Origin: Streptomyces griseofuscus
GTDB lineage: Bacteria > Actinomycetota > Actinomycetes > Streptomycetales > Streptomycetaceae
NCBI RefSeq assembly: GCF_014673495.1
Contig: NZ_CP051006.1
Span: 4,092,001 to 4,156,000 of the forward strand
Length of the DNA stretch: 64,000 nt
Direction: 5' to 3'
Below, one piece after another: positions 17,908-25,565 of this stretch (within the stretch, counting starts at the first letter, position 1; every line of letters begins with the position of its first letter). The notes beneath the pieces were generated by a model, which made no database searches, was not told where the DNA came from, and worked only from the letters and a program-made list of their open reading frames with translations. The position numbers and the translations under genes were made by a program.

Positions 17908-19298
17908 GGGGTCTTTTCTCCTGGGGTGGACATGGGCGGGGGCGGGGTGCCGTCGCCGGGCAGGAAGGCCGTGACCGTGAAGCCGCCCTGGGCGGTGGCG
18001 GCAGCGGTGACCCGGCCGCCGAGCATCGCCGCGCGCTCGCGCATGCCGAGCAGTCCGTGCCCGGCGCCCGGGGAGGGCGGAACCTTCCGCCGGGGGCGGG
18101 AGTTGGCTATCTCCAACTGGAGCCCGTCCGGGCCGTGGACGACCTCGACGCGCACCCGGGAGCCCGGCGCGTGCCGCAGCGCGTTGCTCAGCGCCTCCTG
18201 CACGATCCGGTACGCCGACAGCTCCACGCCCGGGGTGTACGGCCGTACCGCGCCCCGCACCTCCGCGCTCACGTCCAGCCCCGCGGCCCGGGTGTTCTCG
18301 ATCAGGGTGCCGAGCCGGGCCAGGGTGGGCTGGGGGGCGTCGGGGGCGGCGCCGGTGCCGGGTGCGCCGAGCCCGTAGGGGCCCTCGGGGTCCTCCGGGT
18401 GCTCGGAGCGCAGCACGCCGAGGACCCGGCGCAGTTCGGTCAGGGCGTCCAGCGCGTTCTGCCGGATGCCCGTGAGGTTCTCGACCAGTTCGGGCGAGGG
18501 CCGTTCCACCAGGTGGGGGGCCACCTGGGCCTGGATGGAGATGACCGACATATGGTGCGCGACCACGTCGTGCAGTTCCCGGGCGATACGGCTGCGCTCC
18601 TCCAGGAGGGTGCGCCGGGCCCGCTCCTCGGCGGTGAGGCTGGTCTGCTCGACGAGTTCGTCGCGTGCCTGGCGGCGGCCGTGCAGGGCGATGCCGAGCA
18701 CCGTGACGACCGCGGACAGGACCACCGCGGCGACCCCGGTCGGCTGATAGCCGGCCCCGCCCCAGCCGCCCTCCAGGGCCCAGGTCAGCAGCGCGGTCAG
18801 GGCCAGCGCCTCGACCGCCACCCGGGCGCGCACCCGCAGCGCGAGCAGCAGCAGGACCAGCAGGTGGCCGATGATCCCGGCGGCCGTCCAGGGCCAGGAG
18901 AACACCACCCCGGGTGTCTCCCCCAGGTGCGCGCGCACGGCGATGGCGCAGACCACGGTCGCCGCCATGGACAGCCACCAGGCCGCGACGGGCCGGCGCA
19001 GCGCGAGCAGGACCGCGCCCGCCGGTGCGAAGCCGATCGCGAAGGCGGCGCCCGGGTTCAGCCCGCCGTTGTTCCCCAACTGGGCCACACCGCCGAGCGC
19101 GACCCCGAACGCGGCCAGGCAGACCAGTCCGTGCGGCAGCCAGCGCAGCCACACGAACACGGGCAGTGGATCGCGTCGCGCCGTCCACAGGTCGTCGCGC
19201 AGCACGCGCAGCGCCCGCAGCGCTCCCGGCACCCATAGCCCCTGCCGCCCGCGGTCCGCGAGCAGCGCGAACCCCTGACGATCCCCCGATTCCGTCAC
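17904..19298 (-). CDS. DesK-like sensor histidine kinase (tandem system 2)
   Basis: 464 residues from GTG 19298, chosen because AAGGTGG lies five bases before it; GTGs at 19307 and 19316 are alternatives. Hydrophobic segments cover about residues 45-200, followed by HisKA_3 (RSRIARELHDVVAHHMSV) and an ATPase domain ending in GAGHGLLGMRERAAMLGG. Same architecture as the system 1 kinase. An acidic insert, SEHPEDPEGPYG, between the dimerisation and ATPase regions is absent from system 1. Confidence 0.92.
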   Translation of the reverse strand: MTESGDRQGFALLADRGRQGLWVPGALRALRVLRDDLWTARRDPLPVFVWLRWLPHGLVCLAAFGVALGGVAQLGNNGGLNPGAAFAIGFAPAGAVLLALRRPVAAWWLSMAATVVCAIAVRAHLGETPGVVFSWPWTAAGIIGHLLVLLLLALRVRARVAVEALALTALLTWALEGGWGGAGYQPTGVAAVVLSAVVTVLGIALHGRRQARDELVEQTSLTAEERARRTLLEERSRIARELHDVVAHHMSVISIQAQVAPHLVERPSPELVENLTGIRQNALDALTELRRVLGVLRSEHPEDPEGPYGLGAPGTGAAPDAPQPTLARLGTLIENTRAAGLDVSAEVRGAVRPYTPGVELSAYRIVQEALSNALRHAPGSRVRVEVVHGPDGLQLEIANSRPRRKVPPSPGAGHGLLGMRERAAMLGGRVTAAATAQGGFTVTAFLPGDGTPPPPMSTPGEKTP

Positions 19299-19308
19299 GC
19301 CGTCCACC

Positions 19309-20637
19309 TTAGACACGGTGACCTCGCGGAACACGGGGGACAGCCCCCGTATCCTCGCCGCCCGCAGCGCCGTTGGCCTGCCCGACGCGCGCGACGCGCC
19401 CGCGCCGCCCGGCCTGCCCGCCCCGCCCGACACCCCGGTGCACCCGCACCACCCTGCTGCGCCGCCCCCGCACCCGCCACCCTCGCACACGCCGACGGCC
19501 GCCGCCGCCCTGCTCGTACGTCCGGAACGCGCCCCAGCACACCGTGAGGACCAGCGCGAACACCGGGAGCCAGCCGAGCCGGGCGGCGATCCAGGCCGGG
19601 CCGTCGGGGACGGTGTGCAGGCCGGGCAGGCGGCCGGCCCAAAGGGTCGCGGCGGTGGTGGTCATCAGGGCGGTCTGGTGCCACAGGAAGATCGTCATCG
19701 CGGAGAGGTTGACCGTGGCCACGGCCGCCCACGGCAGCGGGCGGCGCAGCGCGCGGCGCAGCCGGTCGCGCAGCAGCAGCGCCAGGCCGCACTGGGCGAG
19801 GCCGAAGGTGACGGCGGCGAGGGTCGGCGGGTCCAGGTTGGAGATCGCCGCGCCGGGCACGCCGACCATGGCGGCCGGGTAGCCCGCCCAGCAGACCAGG
19901 CCCACCGTGGCCGTCGTACCGAAGAACAGCAGCACCCGGCCCGCGCGGCGGGTGTCCAGTTCACCGCGGGTCCAGGCGGCGCCCAGGGTGTAGGGGACCA
20001 GCCAGCCGGCGGGCAGGTTCGCCCAGCCGAGCCAGGAGGGGCCGAGGTGCAGGCCGAAGCGCAGCACGTCCACATGGAGGACGACGGCGAGCGGCCACAG
20101 GGGGTGGAGGCGGGCGACGAGGGGGGTCGCGGCGGTCAGCGCGGCGAGGACCAGCAGGAACCACAGCGGGGACAGGGCGAGTTTGACGAGGGTGTGGACG
20201 GTGTCCGCCGGGGCGCCGGTGAGCAGCAGGCCCGCGGTGACCACGGCCCACAGGCAGAGCAGGGCGAGGACCGGACGGGCGAGGCGGCCGAGCCGGGCGC
20301 GCAGCCACTGCCCGTATGTCAGACCGCGGGCGCGCGCGGAGGCGAGGCTCTTGGTGGCCACGTGCCCGCCCACCAGGAAGAACACCGCGAGGGTCTGGAA
20401 GATCCAGGAGATCGGGGCCAGCCAGGGCATGCGCCCCAGGGGGCTGGCGGTGTACAGCCCGCCGTCGTGCGCGACCAGCGCGGTGACCAGCCAGTGGCCG
20501 AGGACGACCCCGAGGATCGCGCACGCCCGCAGGGCGTCGACGGCACGGTCACGGGAGTCGGGCGTGGCCTCGTCGACGCGCCGCGCGCCGTGCCGTACGG
20601 CCTGCCACCTCCCCTTCTTCGCAGGGCTGTCAGCCAC
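19309..20637 (-). CDS. Acyltransferase 3 family membrane protein
   Basis: 442 residues from GTG 20637, which overlaps the upstream hydrolase by eight bases. About ten membrane helices. The N-terminal signature RDRAVDALRACAILGVVLGHWL carries the conserved Arg and His of acyltransferase-3 proteins, and LWHQT appears in the last third. These enzymes move acyl groups, usually acetyl, onto sugars or lipids at the membrane. The Arg-rich tail (about the last 55 residues) is low in complexity. Its stop is 10 bases from the downstream kinase gene. Confidence 0.88.
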   Translation of the reverse strand: MADSPAKKGRWQAVRHGARRVDEATPDSRDRAVDALRACAILGVVLGHWLVTALVAHDGGLYTASPLGRMPWLAPISWIFQTLAVFFLVGGHVATKSLASARARGLTYGQWLRARLGRLARPVLALLCLWAVVTAGLLLTGAPADTVHTLVKLALSPLWFLLVLAALTAATPLVARLHPLWPLAVVLHVDVLRFGLHLGPSWLGWANLPAGWLVPYTLGAAWTRGELDTRRAGRVLLFFGTTATVGLVCWAGYPAAMVGVPGAAISNLDPPTLAAVTFGLAQCGLALLLRDRLRRALRRPLPWAAVATVNLSAMTIFLWHQTALMTTTAATLWAGRLPGLHTVPDGPAWIAARLGWLPVFALVLTVCWGAFRTYEQGGGGRRRVRGWRVRGRRSRVVRVHRGVGRGGQAGRRGRVARVGQANGAAGGEDTGAVPRVPRGHRV

Positions 20638-21586
20638 GGGTGACCTCCGAGGTCTCGCCGCGGGTGATCCGGGCCAGGTTGGCGAGGGAGGCCGAGCCCG
20701 GGGTGAAGTAGCCGCTGTGGTCGGCCGGGCCCGCGTCGAAGACCCGGGCGCCGAAGTCCCTGGAGACGGGGTCGGCGCCGAGGCCGACGGTGGCGAGGAG
20801 CAGATCGACGCGGACGTGCGGCACATCCGCCACCCAGTCGTCGCCGCCGCGCGCCGCCCAGACCCGGGCGCGGGTGCCGAGGGCGGCCACGTCGCCCGCG
20901 CCGGTGCCGGGGCTGCCGACCAGGGCGATGTCGGCCACATCGAGACCGTGCGCGGCACGCCCGCAGACGACGGAGCCGTAGGAGTGGCAGACGACGGAGA
21001 GGTGCGAGCCGGGGGCCAGCTCGCGCAACGTCCTGACGAACGACTGGAGTTGTGGCGCGGCTTCGTCGGCTCGGGTGGTGGTGGCGACCGTGGTGCTGAC
21101 CGTGCTGGGTGTGCGGTAGCCGAGCCAGGCGACGACGGCGGTACGGGGGCCGGGGCCGCGGTTCGCCGCCGCGTAGAGGGCCTCGGCCGCGCGGTGGAAG
21201 CGGGGGTAGGTGTCGAGGGAGGTGTCCGAGCCGGGGACCAGTACCGCGATGTGCCCGGCGTGCGCGAGATCGCCGAACACCTCGGAGACCAGGCCCGCGC
21301 CCCGCCCGTCGAAGGCCAGCGGCTGACGCCGTGTCGAGCCGATGGCCCGGTCGGCGGCGGCACGGCGGGAGTCGCCGTGGGCGGCCGCCATCCGCGCGGC
21401 ACGGGTGGCGTCGGCACGGTTGGCGGCGTACGCGGTGGCGAGGCCGGCCGGGGTGAGCGGCGGCAGGGCCGCGGGAGCGGGAGCCGGAACATTCGGCCGG
21501 GCGGCCGCGGAGAGCGGGACGGTGAGCGCCGCGGCGAGCAGAGCGGCGACGGCGGTACGACGGGTACGGTGCGCGAGGCGCCCCAT
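20630..21586 (-). CDS. Secreted alpha/beta hydrolase (DUF1023-like)
   Basis: 318 residues. The N-terminus (RTRRTAVAALLAAALTVPLSAAA) is a Sec signal peptide cleaved near residue 29. The hydrolase core has an IAVLVPGSDTSLDTY oxyanion region and the nucleophile elbow CHSYGSV (Ser near 198), matching the DUF1023 family. Substrate unknown. Overlap with the acyltransferase suggests joint expression, perhaps acting on an exported acylated product (inference). A 13-mer shared with sensor kinase 1 lies about 110 bases upstream. Confidence 0.87.
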   Translation of the reverse strand: MGRLAHRTRRTAVAALLAAALTVPLSAAARPNVPAPAPAALPPLTPAGLATAYAANRADATRAARMAAAHGDSRRAAADRAIGSTRRQPLAFDGRGAGLVSEVFGDLAHAGHIAVLVPGSDTSLDTYPRFHRAAEALYAAANRGPGPRTAVVAWLGYRTPSTVSTTVATTTRADEAAPQLQSFVRTLRELAPGSHLSVVCHSYGSVVCGRAAHGLDVADIALVGSPGTGAGDVAALGTRARVWAARGGDDWVADVPHVRVDLLLATVGLGADPVSRDFGARVFDAGPADHSGYFTPGSASLANLARITRGETSEVTRG

Positions 21587-21687
21587 GACGGCTTCCTTCC
21601 AGCCGTCCCGGCCATCGGGCTTGGCTGGTAAGGAAGTTAGAAAGCGGCGGCCGTCGTCGGCGTCCCGCCGGGGAGCTGTCCTGGGGG

Positions 21688-21705
21688 GTAGTTCTCAGGT
21701 ACTAC
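21688..21705. promoter_or_regulatory. GTAGT-N8-ACTAC inverted repeat containing the shared 13-mer
   Basis: GTAGT (21688-21692) and ACTAC (21701-21705) form an inverted repeat. The right part is the 13-mer TCTCAGGTACTAC that also occurs at 17198-17210. It lies upstream of the secreted hydrolase. The spacing suits a dimeric NarL-type regulator. Confidence 0.45.
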
Positions 21706-21807
21706 GGGTATGACGGCGTACCTGCGAGGAGGGTACGCCTGTGCTTCGGTGACCCGGACGGTCGACGATCGCGCCGTGCACGTCGTGCTCGCCCCCGAGT
21801 TCCCTCG

Positions 21808-22683
21808 TCACCAGGCCAGTTGCGCGATCTCCTCCGCGACCGTGATACACGCGTCCGCCGCCGGGTCGATCAGGGGGAAGTGGCCCACGTCCGCCAGCAG
21901 GGTCAGGCCCACCAGTTCCCCCGCGTTCGCCGCGGCGTCCGCGTAGGACTCGCTGACCGCTTCCGGTACGACGAGGTCGGCGCGGCCCTGCACGAGGGTG
22001 GTGGCGATGCCTGTCGGGAGGAGGCGGGCGGGGTCGGCGTACGGCAGGCGCTGCTCGAAGTGGGCGCTGCCGCCGAGGAGTTGGAGGGAGGCGTGCTCGC
22101 AGACGGCCAGTCGCTCGGCGACCGTGAAGTCGGCGATCGGGGCGAGGGCGACGACACCGCGCAGGGGGGCGGCCTCGGGCAGCCGCCAGGGAGAGTCGGC
22201 GGGCAGGACGTGCCGGGCGGCGGCCCACAGCGCGAGGTGGCCACCGGCGGAGTGGCCGGTGAGGACGGTACGGCGGACATCGGCCCCCGGGAGCGCCGTA
22301 CGGGCCAGGCCGGGGAGGGCGTCCAGGGCGGCGGCGACGTCCTCGAAGGTGTCGGGCCAGCGGCCCGCGGGCGGGGTGCCGCCCACCGGCTCGGTGTCGC
22401 CGCCGCGGCGGTACTCGACGTTGGCCACCGCGAAGCCCCTGCGGGCCAGGAAGTCGGCGAAGGGGGTGACATGCCGGCGGTCGTAACGGGCGCGCCAGGC
22501 ACCGCCGTGCAGGACGACGACCAGCGGGGCCGGGGCGTCTCCCGCCGTGCGGGGGGCGTAGAAGTCGATCACCTGGTCGGGGTGGGTGCCGTAGGAGGCG
22601 GTGGCATCGGGGTCGACCGGGTCGTGCGAGAAGGCCGACTCCTCTTCGGCGGCGGCGCGGGCTGCGGCGGCGTCGTCCGGCAT
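21808..22683 (-). CDS. Alpha/beta hydrolase, probable kynurenine formamidase
   Basis: 291 residues from ATG 22683. The esterase/lipase core shows the HGGAW oxyanion motif (VVVLHGGAW, about residue 60), the nucleophile elbow GHSAGGH (about 142), an Asp in RADLVVP and a His in VGHFPLID. Being on the same strand just after kynU and kynA, it most likely hydrolyses N-formylkynurenine to kynurenine and formate, as the AFMID-type alpha/beta hydrolases do. This role is inferred from position; the classical cyclase-type KynB is not seen here. A 223-base gap with stem-loops separates it from kynU. Confidence 0.8.
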   Translation of the reverse strand: MPDDAAAARAAAEEESAFSHDPVDPDATASYGTHPDQVIDFYAPRTAGDAPAPLVVVLHGGAWRARYDRRHVTPFADFLARRGFAVANVEYRRGGDTEPVGGTPPAGRWPDTFEDVAAALDALPGLARTALPGADVRRTVLTGHSAGGHLALWAAARHVLPADSPWRLPEAAPLRGVVALAPIADFTVAERLAVCEHASLQLLGGSAHFEQRLPYADPARLLPTGIATTLVQGRADLVVPEAVSESYADAAANAGELVGLTLLADVGHFPLIDPAADACITVAEEIAQLAW

Positions 22684-22840
22684 GCTCCAACCTCTCCATG
22701 ATGCAACGTACTTGGGGGGCGGCGGACCAGGTGGGGGGCGTCGTCGGCCGTTGGCGGGGAACGGTATCAGGCGTGTGACGTGCCGGTACGCGGGGTGGGG
22801 GCCGGGCCGGACCGCTCGTTCGCGTCGGCCGGGCTCCCCG

Positions 22841-22889
22841 GCGGGTGCGACCGGTCCCGCACCCGCCCGCGGCCGATGACCGCGGGCGG
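22841..22889 (-). terminator. Two overlapping stem-loops after kynU
   Basis: CCGCCCGCGG (22863-22872) pairs with CCGCGGGCGG (22880-22889). GCGGGTGCG (22841-22849) pairs with CGCACCCGC (22858-22866), sharing four bases with the first. The two cannot fully form together. There is no U run. They may end or attenuate transcription between kynU and the formamidase gene. Confidence 0.55.
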
Positions 22890-22906
22890 ATGAGGCTCGG
22901 CGGTGA

Positions 22907-24088
22907 CTACCCGAGCACCGCTCCCAGCACCCGCGCCGCCCGCTCCGCCTCCGCGAAGCTCGTGTACAGCGGGGTGAAGCCGAAGCGGAGAACGTCCGGC
23001 GGGCGGAAGTCGCCCACCACACCCGCTTCGATCAGCCGCTTCATGACGTCACCGGCGTTCTCGCAGCGCAGGGAGACCTGGCTGCCGCGCTCGCCGTGGG
23101 CGGTCGGGGTCACGGACTCGACCCGGTCCCCGGCGTAGTGGGCCACGCACGACAGGAAGAAGTCCGTCAGCGCGAGCGACTTCGCGCGGACCGCGTCGAT
23201 GCCCACGCCCTCCCAGACCTCCAGCGCCGCCTCCAGCGACAGCATGGAGAGGATGTCCGGCGTACCGACACGGCCGCGCACCGCGCCCGGCGCCGGAGCG
23301 TACGAAGGCTGCATCCCGAAGGGCTCGGCATGGGAGTTCCAGCCGGGCAGCGGGGAGTCGAAGCGGGGCTGGAGCTCGCGGCGGACGTACAGGAACGCAG
23401 GTGAACCGGGGCCGCCGTTCAGGTACTTGTAGGTGCAGCCGACCGCGAGATCGACCCCGTGCGCGTCGAGCCCCACCGGCAGCGCGCCCGCGCTGTGGCA
23501 CAGGTCCCAGACCGCGAGCGCGCCCGCGGCATGGATGGCCGCGGTGAGCGAGGGCAGGTCGTGCAGCCGCCCGGTGCGGTAGTCGACATGGTTGAGCAGC
23601 ACCGCCGCCGTACGGGGCCCGAGCGCGTCCGGCACCTCGGCGGGCGTCACCGCGCGCAGAGTGCGGCCGGTCAGGCGGGCCGCCGACTCGGCGATATAGC
23701 CGTCCGTGGGGAACGTGGTGGCGTCGACCAGGATCTCGGTGCGCTCCTCGCCGGCCATCCGTGCCGCGGCCACGACCGCCTTGAACACATTGACGCTGGT
23801 GGAGTCGCCGACCACGACCTGCCCCGGCGCCGCCCCGACCAGCGGAGCGATCCGGTCGCCGATCCGCTCGGGCGCGGTCCACCAGCCGCTCTCCTCCCAG
23901 GAGCGGATCCGCAGCTCGCCCCACTCGCGGCGCACGACGTCCGCGATCCGGCCCGGGACATGCGCGGGCAGCGCGCCCAGCGAGTTGCCGTCGAGGTAGA
24001 CGGCATCGTCGAGGAGGAAGCGGGACCGCACCGGCGCCAGCGCGTCCGCCGCGTCCAACTCCTTCGCTTGCAAGGTGAGTTCAGACAT
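22907..24088 (-). CDS. kynU: Kynureninase
   Basis: 393 residues. A PLP enzyme that cleaves kynurenine to anthranilate and alanine. Visible family blocks: YLDGNSLGALP near the N-terminus, GDSTSVNVFK, the Asp in WDLCHSAGALP, and the Schiff-base lysine in GCTYKYLNGGPGSPAF (about residue 227). Length is normal. Its start overlaps the kynA stop by eight bases, so the two are translationally coupled. The anthranilate could feed primary metabolism or antibiotic biosynthesis. Confidence 0.96.
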   Translation of the reverse strand: MSELTLQAKELDAADALAPVRSRFLLDDAVYLDGNSLGALPAHVPGRIADVVRREWGELRIRSWEESGWWTAPERIGDRIAPLVGAAPGQVVVGDSTSVNVFKAVVAAARMAGEERTEILVDATTFPTDGYIAESAARLTGRTLRAVTPAEVPDALGPRTAAVLLNHVDYRTGRLHDLPSLTAAIHAAGALAVWDLCHSAGALPVGLDAHGVDLAVGCTYKYLNGGPGSPAFLYVRRELQPRFDSPLPGWNSHAEPFGMQPSYAPAPGAVRGRVGTPDILSMLSLEAALEVWEGVGIDAVRAKSLALTDFFLSCVAHYAGDRVESVTPTAHGERGSQVSLRCENAGDVMKRLIEAGVVGDFRPPDVLRFGFTPLYTSFAEAERAARVLGAVLG

Positions 24089-24926
24089 AGGAGCGGGCCG
24101 TCCACAGCTCGGGGAACACGTTCTTGCGGGCGCGCTTCTCCAGCCAGGCCACCCCGGCGGAGCCGCCGGTGCCGGTCTTGGAGCCCATCGCGCGGCGGGT
24201 GGCGACCAGATGGTCGTTGCGCCAGCGCCACACCAGCTCGGCCACGTCGGTCAACGCCTCGCCGAGGCGGACGAGTTCGCCGTCCTGATCACCGGAGTAG
24301 ATCTCCGTCCAGACCTGTTCGACGGCGGCGACGGGCTCATGGCGCTGGGCGACATCGCGGTCCAGGACCTCGGCCGGGATCGCGTGGCCCCGGCGGGCCA
24401 GCAGCCGCAGCACCTCGTCGTAGAGGCTGGGCTCGTGCAGCGCCTTCTCCAGTTCCGCGTGCGCGCGGTGGGCGCCGCGGTGCGGGACGAGCATGGACGC
24501 GGACTTCTCGCCGAGCAGGAACTCCAGCCGCCGGTACATCGCCGACTGGAAGCCGGAGCCCTCGCCGAGGGCGGCGCGGTAGGAGTTGAACTGGGCGGGG
24601 GTGAGACCGGCGAGCGGGGTCCAGGAGGCGTTCAGGGCCTCCAGCTCGCGCACGGAACGCTTCAGCGCGGCGATCGCCGTGGGCACGTCGTCCGAGCGCA
24701 GCGCCTTCGCGGCGGTCTCCCACTCGTGCACCAGCACCGTGAACCACAGCTCCATCACCTGGGTGGTGACCAGGAAGACCATCTCGCCGGGGTCGTCGGA
24801 GAGGGTGTGCTGGAGGTGGGTGAGCAGGTCCGCGCGGACGTAGTCCTCGTACGGCGTCGTGCCCGCGAAGTCGAGATGCGGGGTCTCGGGCTCAGCGGCC
24901 TCGTGGGGGTGAGCCTGTTGGGACAT
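24081..24926 (-). CDS. kynA: Tryptophan 2,3-dioxygenase
   Basis: 281 residues from ATG 24926; the longer upstream frame has no typical TDO sequence. This heme enzyme opens the indole ring of tryptophan to N-formylkynurenine. The substrate-binding YEDYVRADLLTHLQ, the FLVTTQVMELWFT block, SGFQSAMYRRLEF and a late WRNDHL with the proximal-His region fit the family. It heads the tryptophan-catabolic operon with kynU and probably the hydrolase at 21.8-22.7 kb. Neighbouring genes do not supply 3-hydroxykynurenine steps, so the route appears to stop at anthranilate. Confidence 0.96.
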   Translation of the reverse strand: MSQQAHPHEAAEPETPHLDFAGTTPYEDYVRADLLTHLQHTLSDDPGEMVFLVTTQVMELWFTVLVHEWETAAKALRSDDVPTAIAALKRSVRELEALNASWTPLAGLTPAQFNSYRAALGEGSGFQSAMYRRLEFLLGEKSASMLVPHRGAHRAHAELEKALHEPSLYDEVLRLLARRGHAIPAEVLDRDVAQRHEPVAAVEQVWTEIYSGDQDGELVRLGEALTDVAELVWRWRNDHLVATRRAMGSKTGTGGSAGVAWLEKRARKNVFPELWTARSYV

Positions 24927-25075
24927 CGCTGTCTCCTGTGTTGCTACGGGTAGCGGTCCGCCCCTGCCGATGCCGGCACGGGGGCCCCGGTCCCCACTCG
25001 CATCCTCCGCAATCACCCCGGGTACGGCAAGGCCCGCCTGTTGCCAGACGGGCCACACAGGTGACACACCGTGTC

Positions 25076-25489
25076 TCAGCCGAGGGTCGAGGCCGCGGTC
25101 GGCGAGGAGTCCTTCAGGAACTGGGCGCAGCGCTCGTACTCCTCCTGCTCGCCGATGGCCTGGGCGGCGCGGGCGAGGGCGTGCAGGGCGCGCAGGAAGC
25201 CGCGGTTGGGCTCGTGCTCCCAGGGGACCGGGCCGTGGCCCTTCCAGCCGCTGCGGCGCAGCGAGTCGAGGCCGCGGTGGTAGCCCGTACGGGCGTAGGC
25301 GTACGACTCCACGACGGAGCCGCGCTCGAAGGCGTCGTCGGCGAGCTGCGCCCACGCGAGGGAGGAGGTGGGGTGCTGCGCGGCGACGTCCGCCGGCGCG
25401 GTGCCCTGGGCCAGCTGCTCACGGGGTTCCGGGTCATCGGGGAGGTGGGTCGGGGGCGGCCCGCCGAGCAGGTTCTCGTGAATGGTCAT
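25076..25489 (-). CDS. DUF3151 family protein
   Basis: 137 residues. The pattern of an N-terminal PTHLPDDP, then HPTSSLAWAQLADDAFERG, YAYARTGYHRGLDSLRRSGW, and an N-rich helix RGFLRALHALARAAQ is that of the actinobacterial DUF3151 family as I recall it. It looks like a small helical TPR-like cytosolic protein. Function unknown. It starts just downstream of a pair of CCCCTGGGG direct repeats. Confidence 0.85.
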   Translation of the reverse strand: MTIHENLLGGPPPTHLPDDPEPREQLAQGTAPADVAAQHPTSSLAWAQLADDAFERGSVVESYAYARTGYHRGLDSLRRSGWKGHGPVPWEHEPNRGFLRALHALARAAQAIGEQEEYERCAQFLKDSSPTAASTLG

Positions 25490-25526
25490 GGGTCCAGTCT
25501 CGCGTACCGGCGTGCGCGTCCGGGAG

Positions 25527-25563
25527 AACCCCTGGGGTACGGCGGCGAAAACCCCTGGGGGAC
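25527..25563. promoter_or_regulatory. Two-copy direct repeat of GAACCCCTGGGG type
   Basis: AACCCCTGGGGTAC (25527-25540) and AACCCCTGGGGGAC (25550-25563) recur 23 bases apart. Each contains a CCCCTGGGG palindrome. They lie 38-75 bases upstream of the DUF3151 start and could be paired operator sites on one DNA face. Confidence 0.4.
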
Positions 25564-25565
25564 GG

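Noticed and set aside
19316..19490. N-terminal extension of sensor kinase 2 (Cys/Gly-rich)
   Set aside because: It overlaps the acyltransferase coding end and lacks a ribosome site; GTG 19298 has AAGGTGG upstream.
20638..21615. N-terminal extension of the acyltransferase frame across the hydrolase gene
   Set aside because: The hydrolase frame has a signal peptide and nucleophile elbow; the extension is Pro/Ser/Arg noise.
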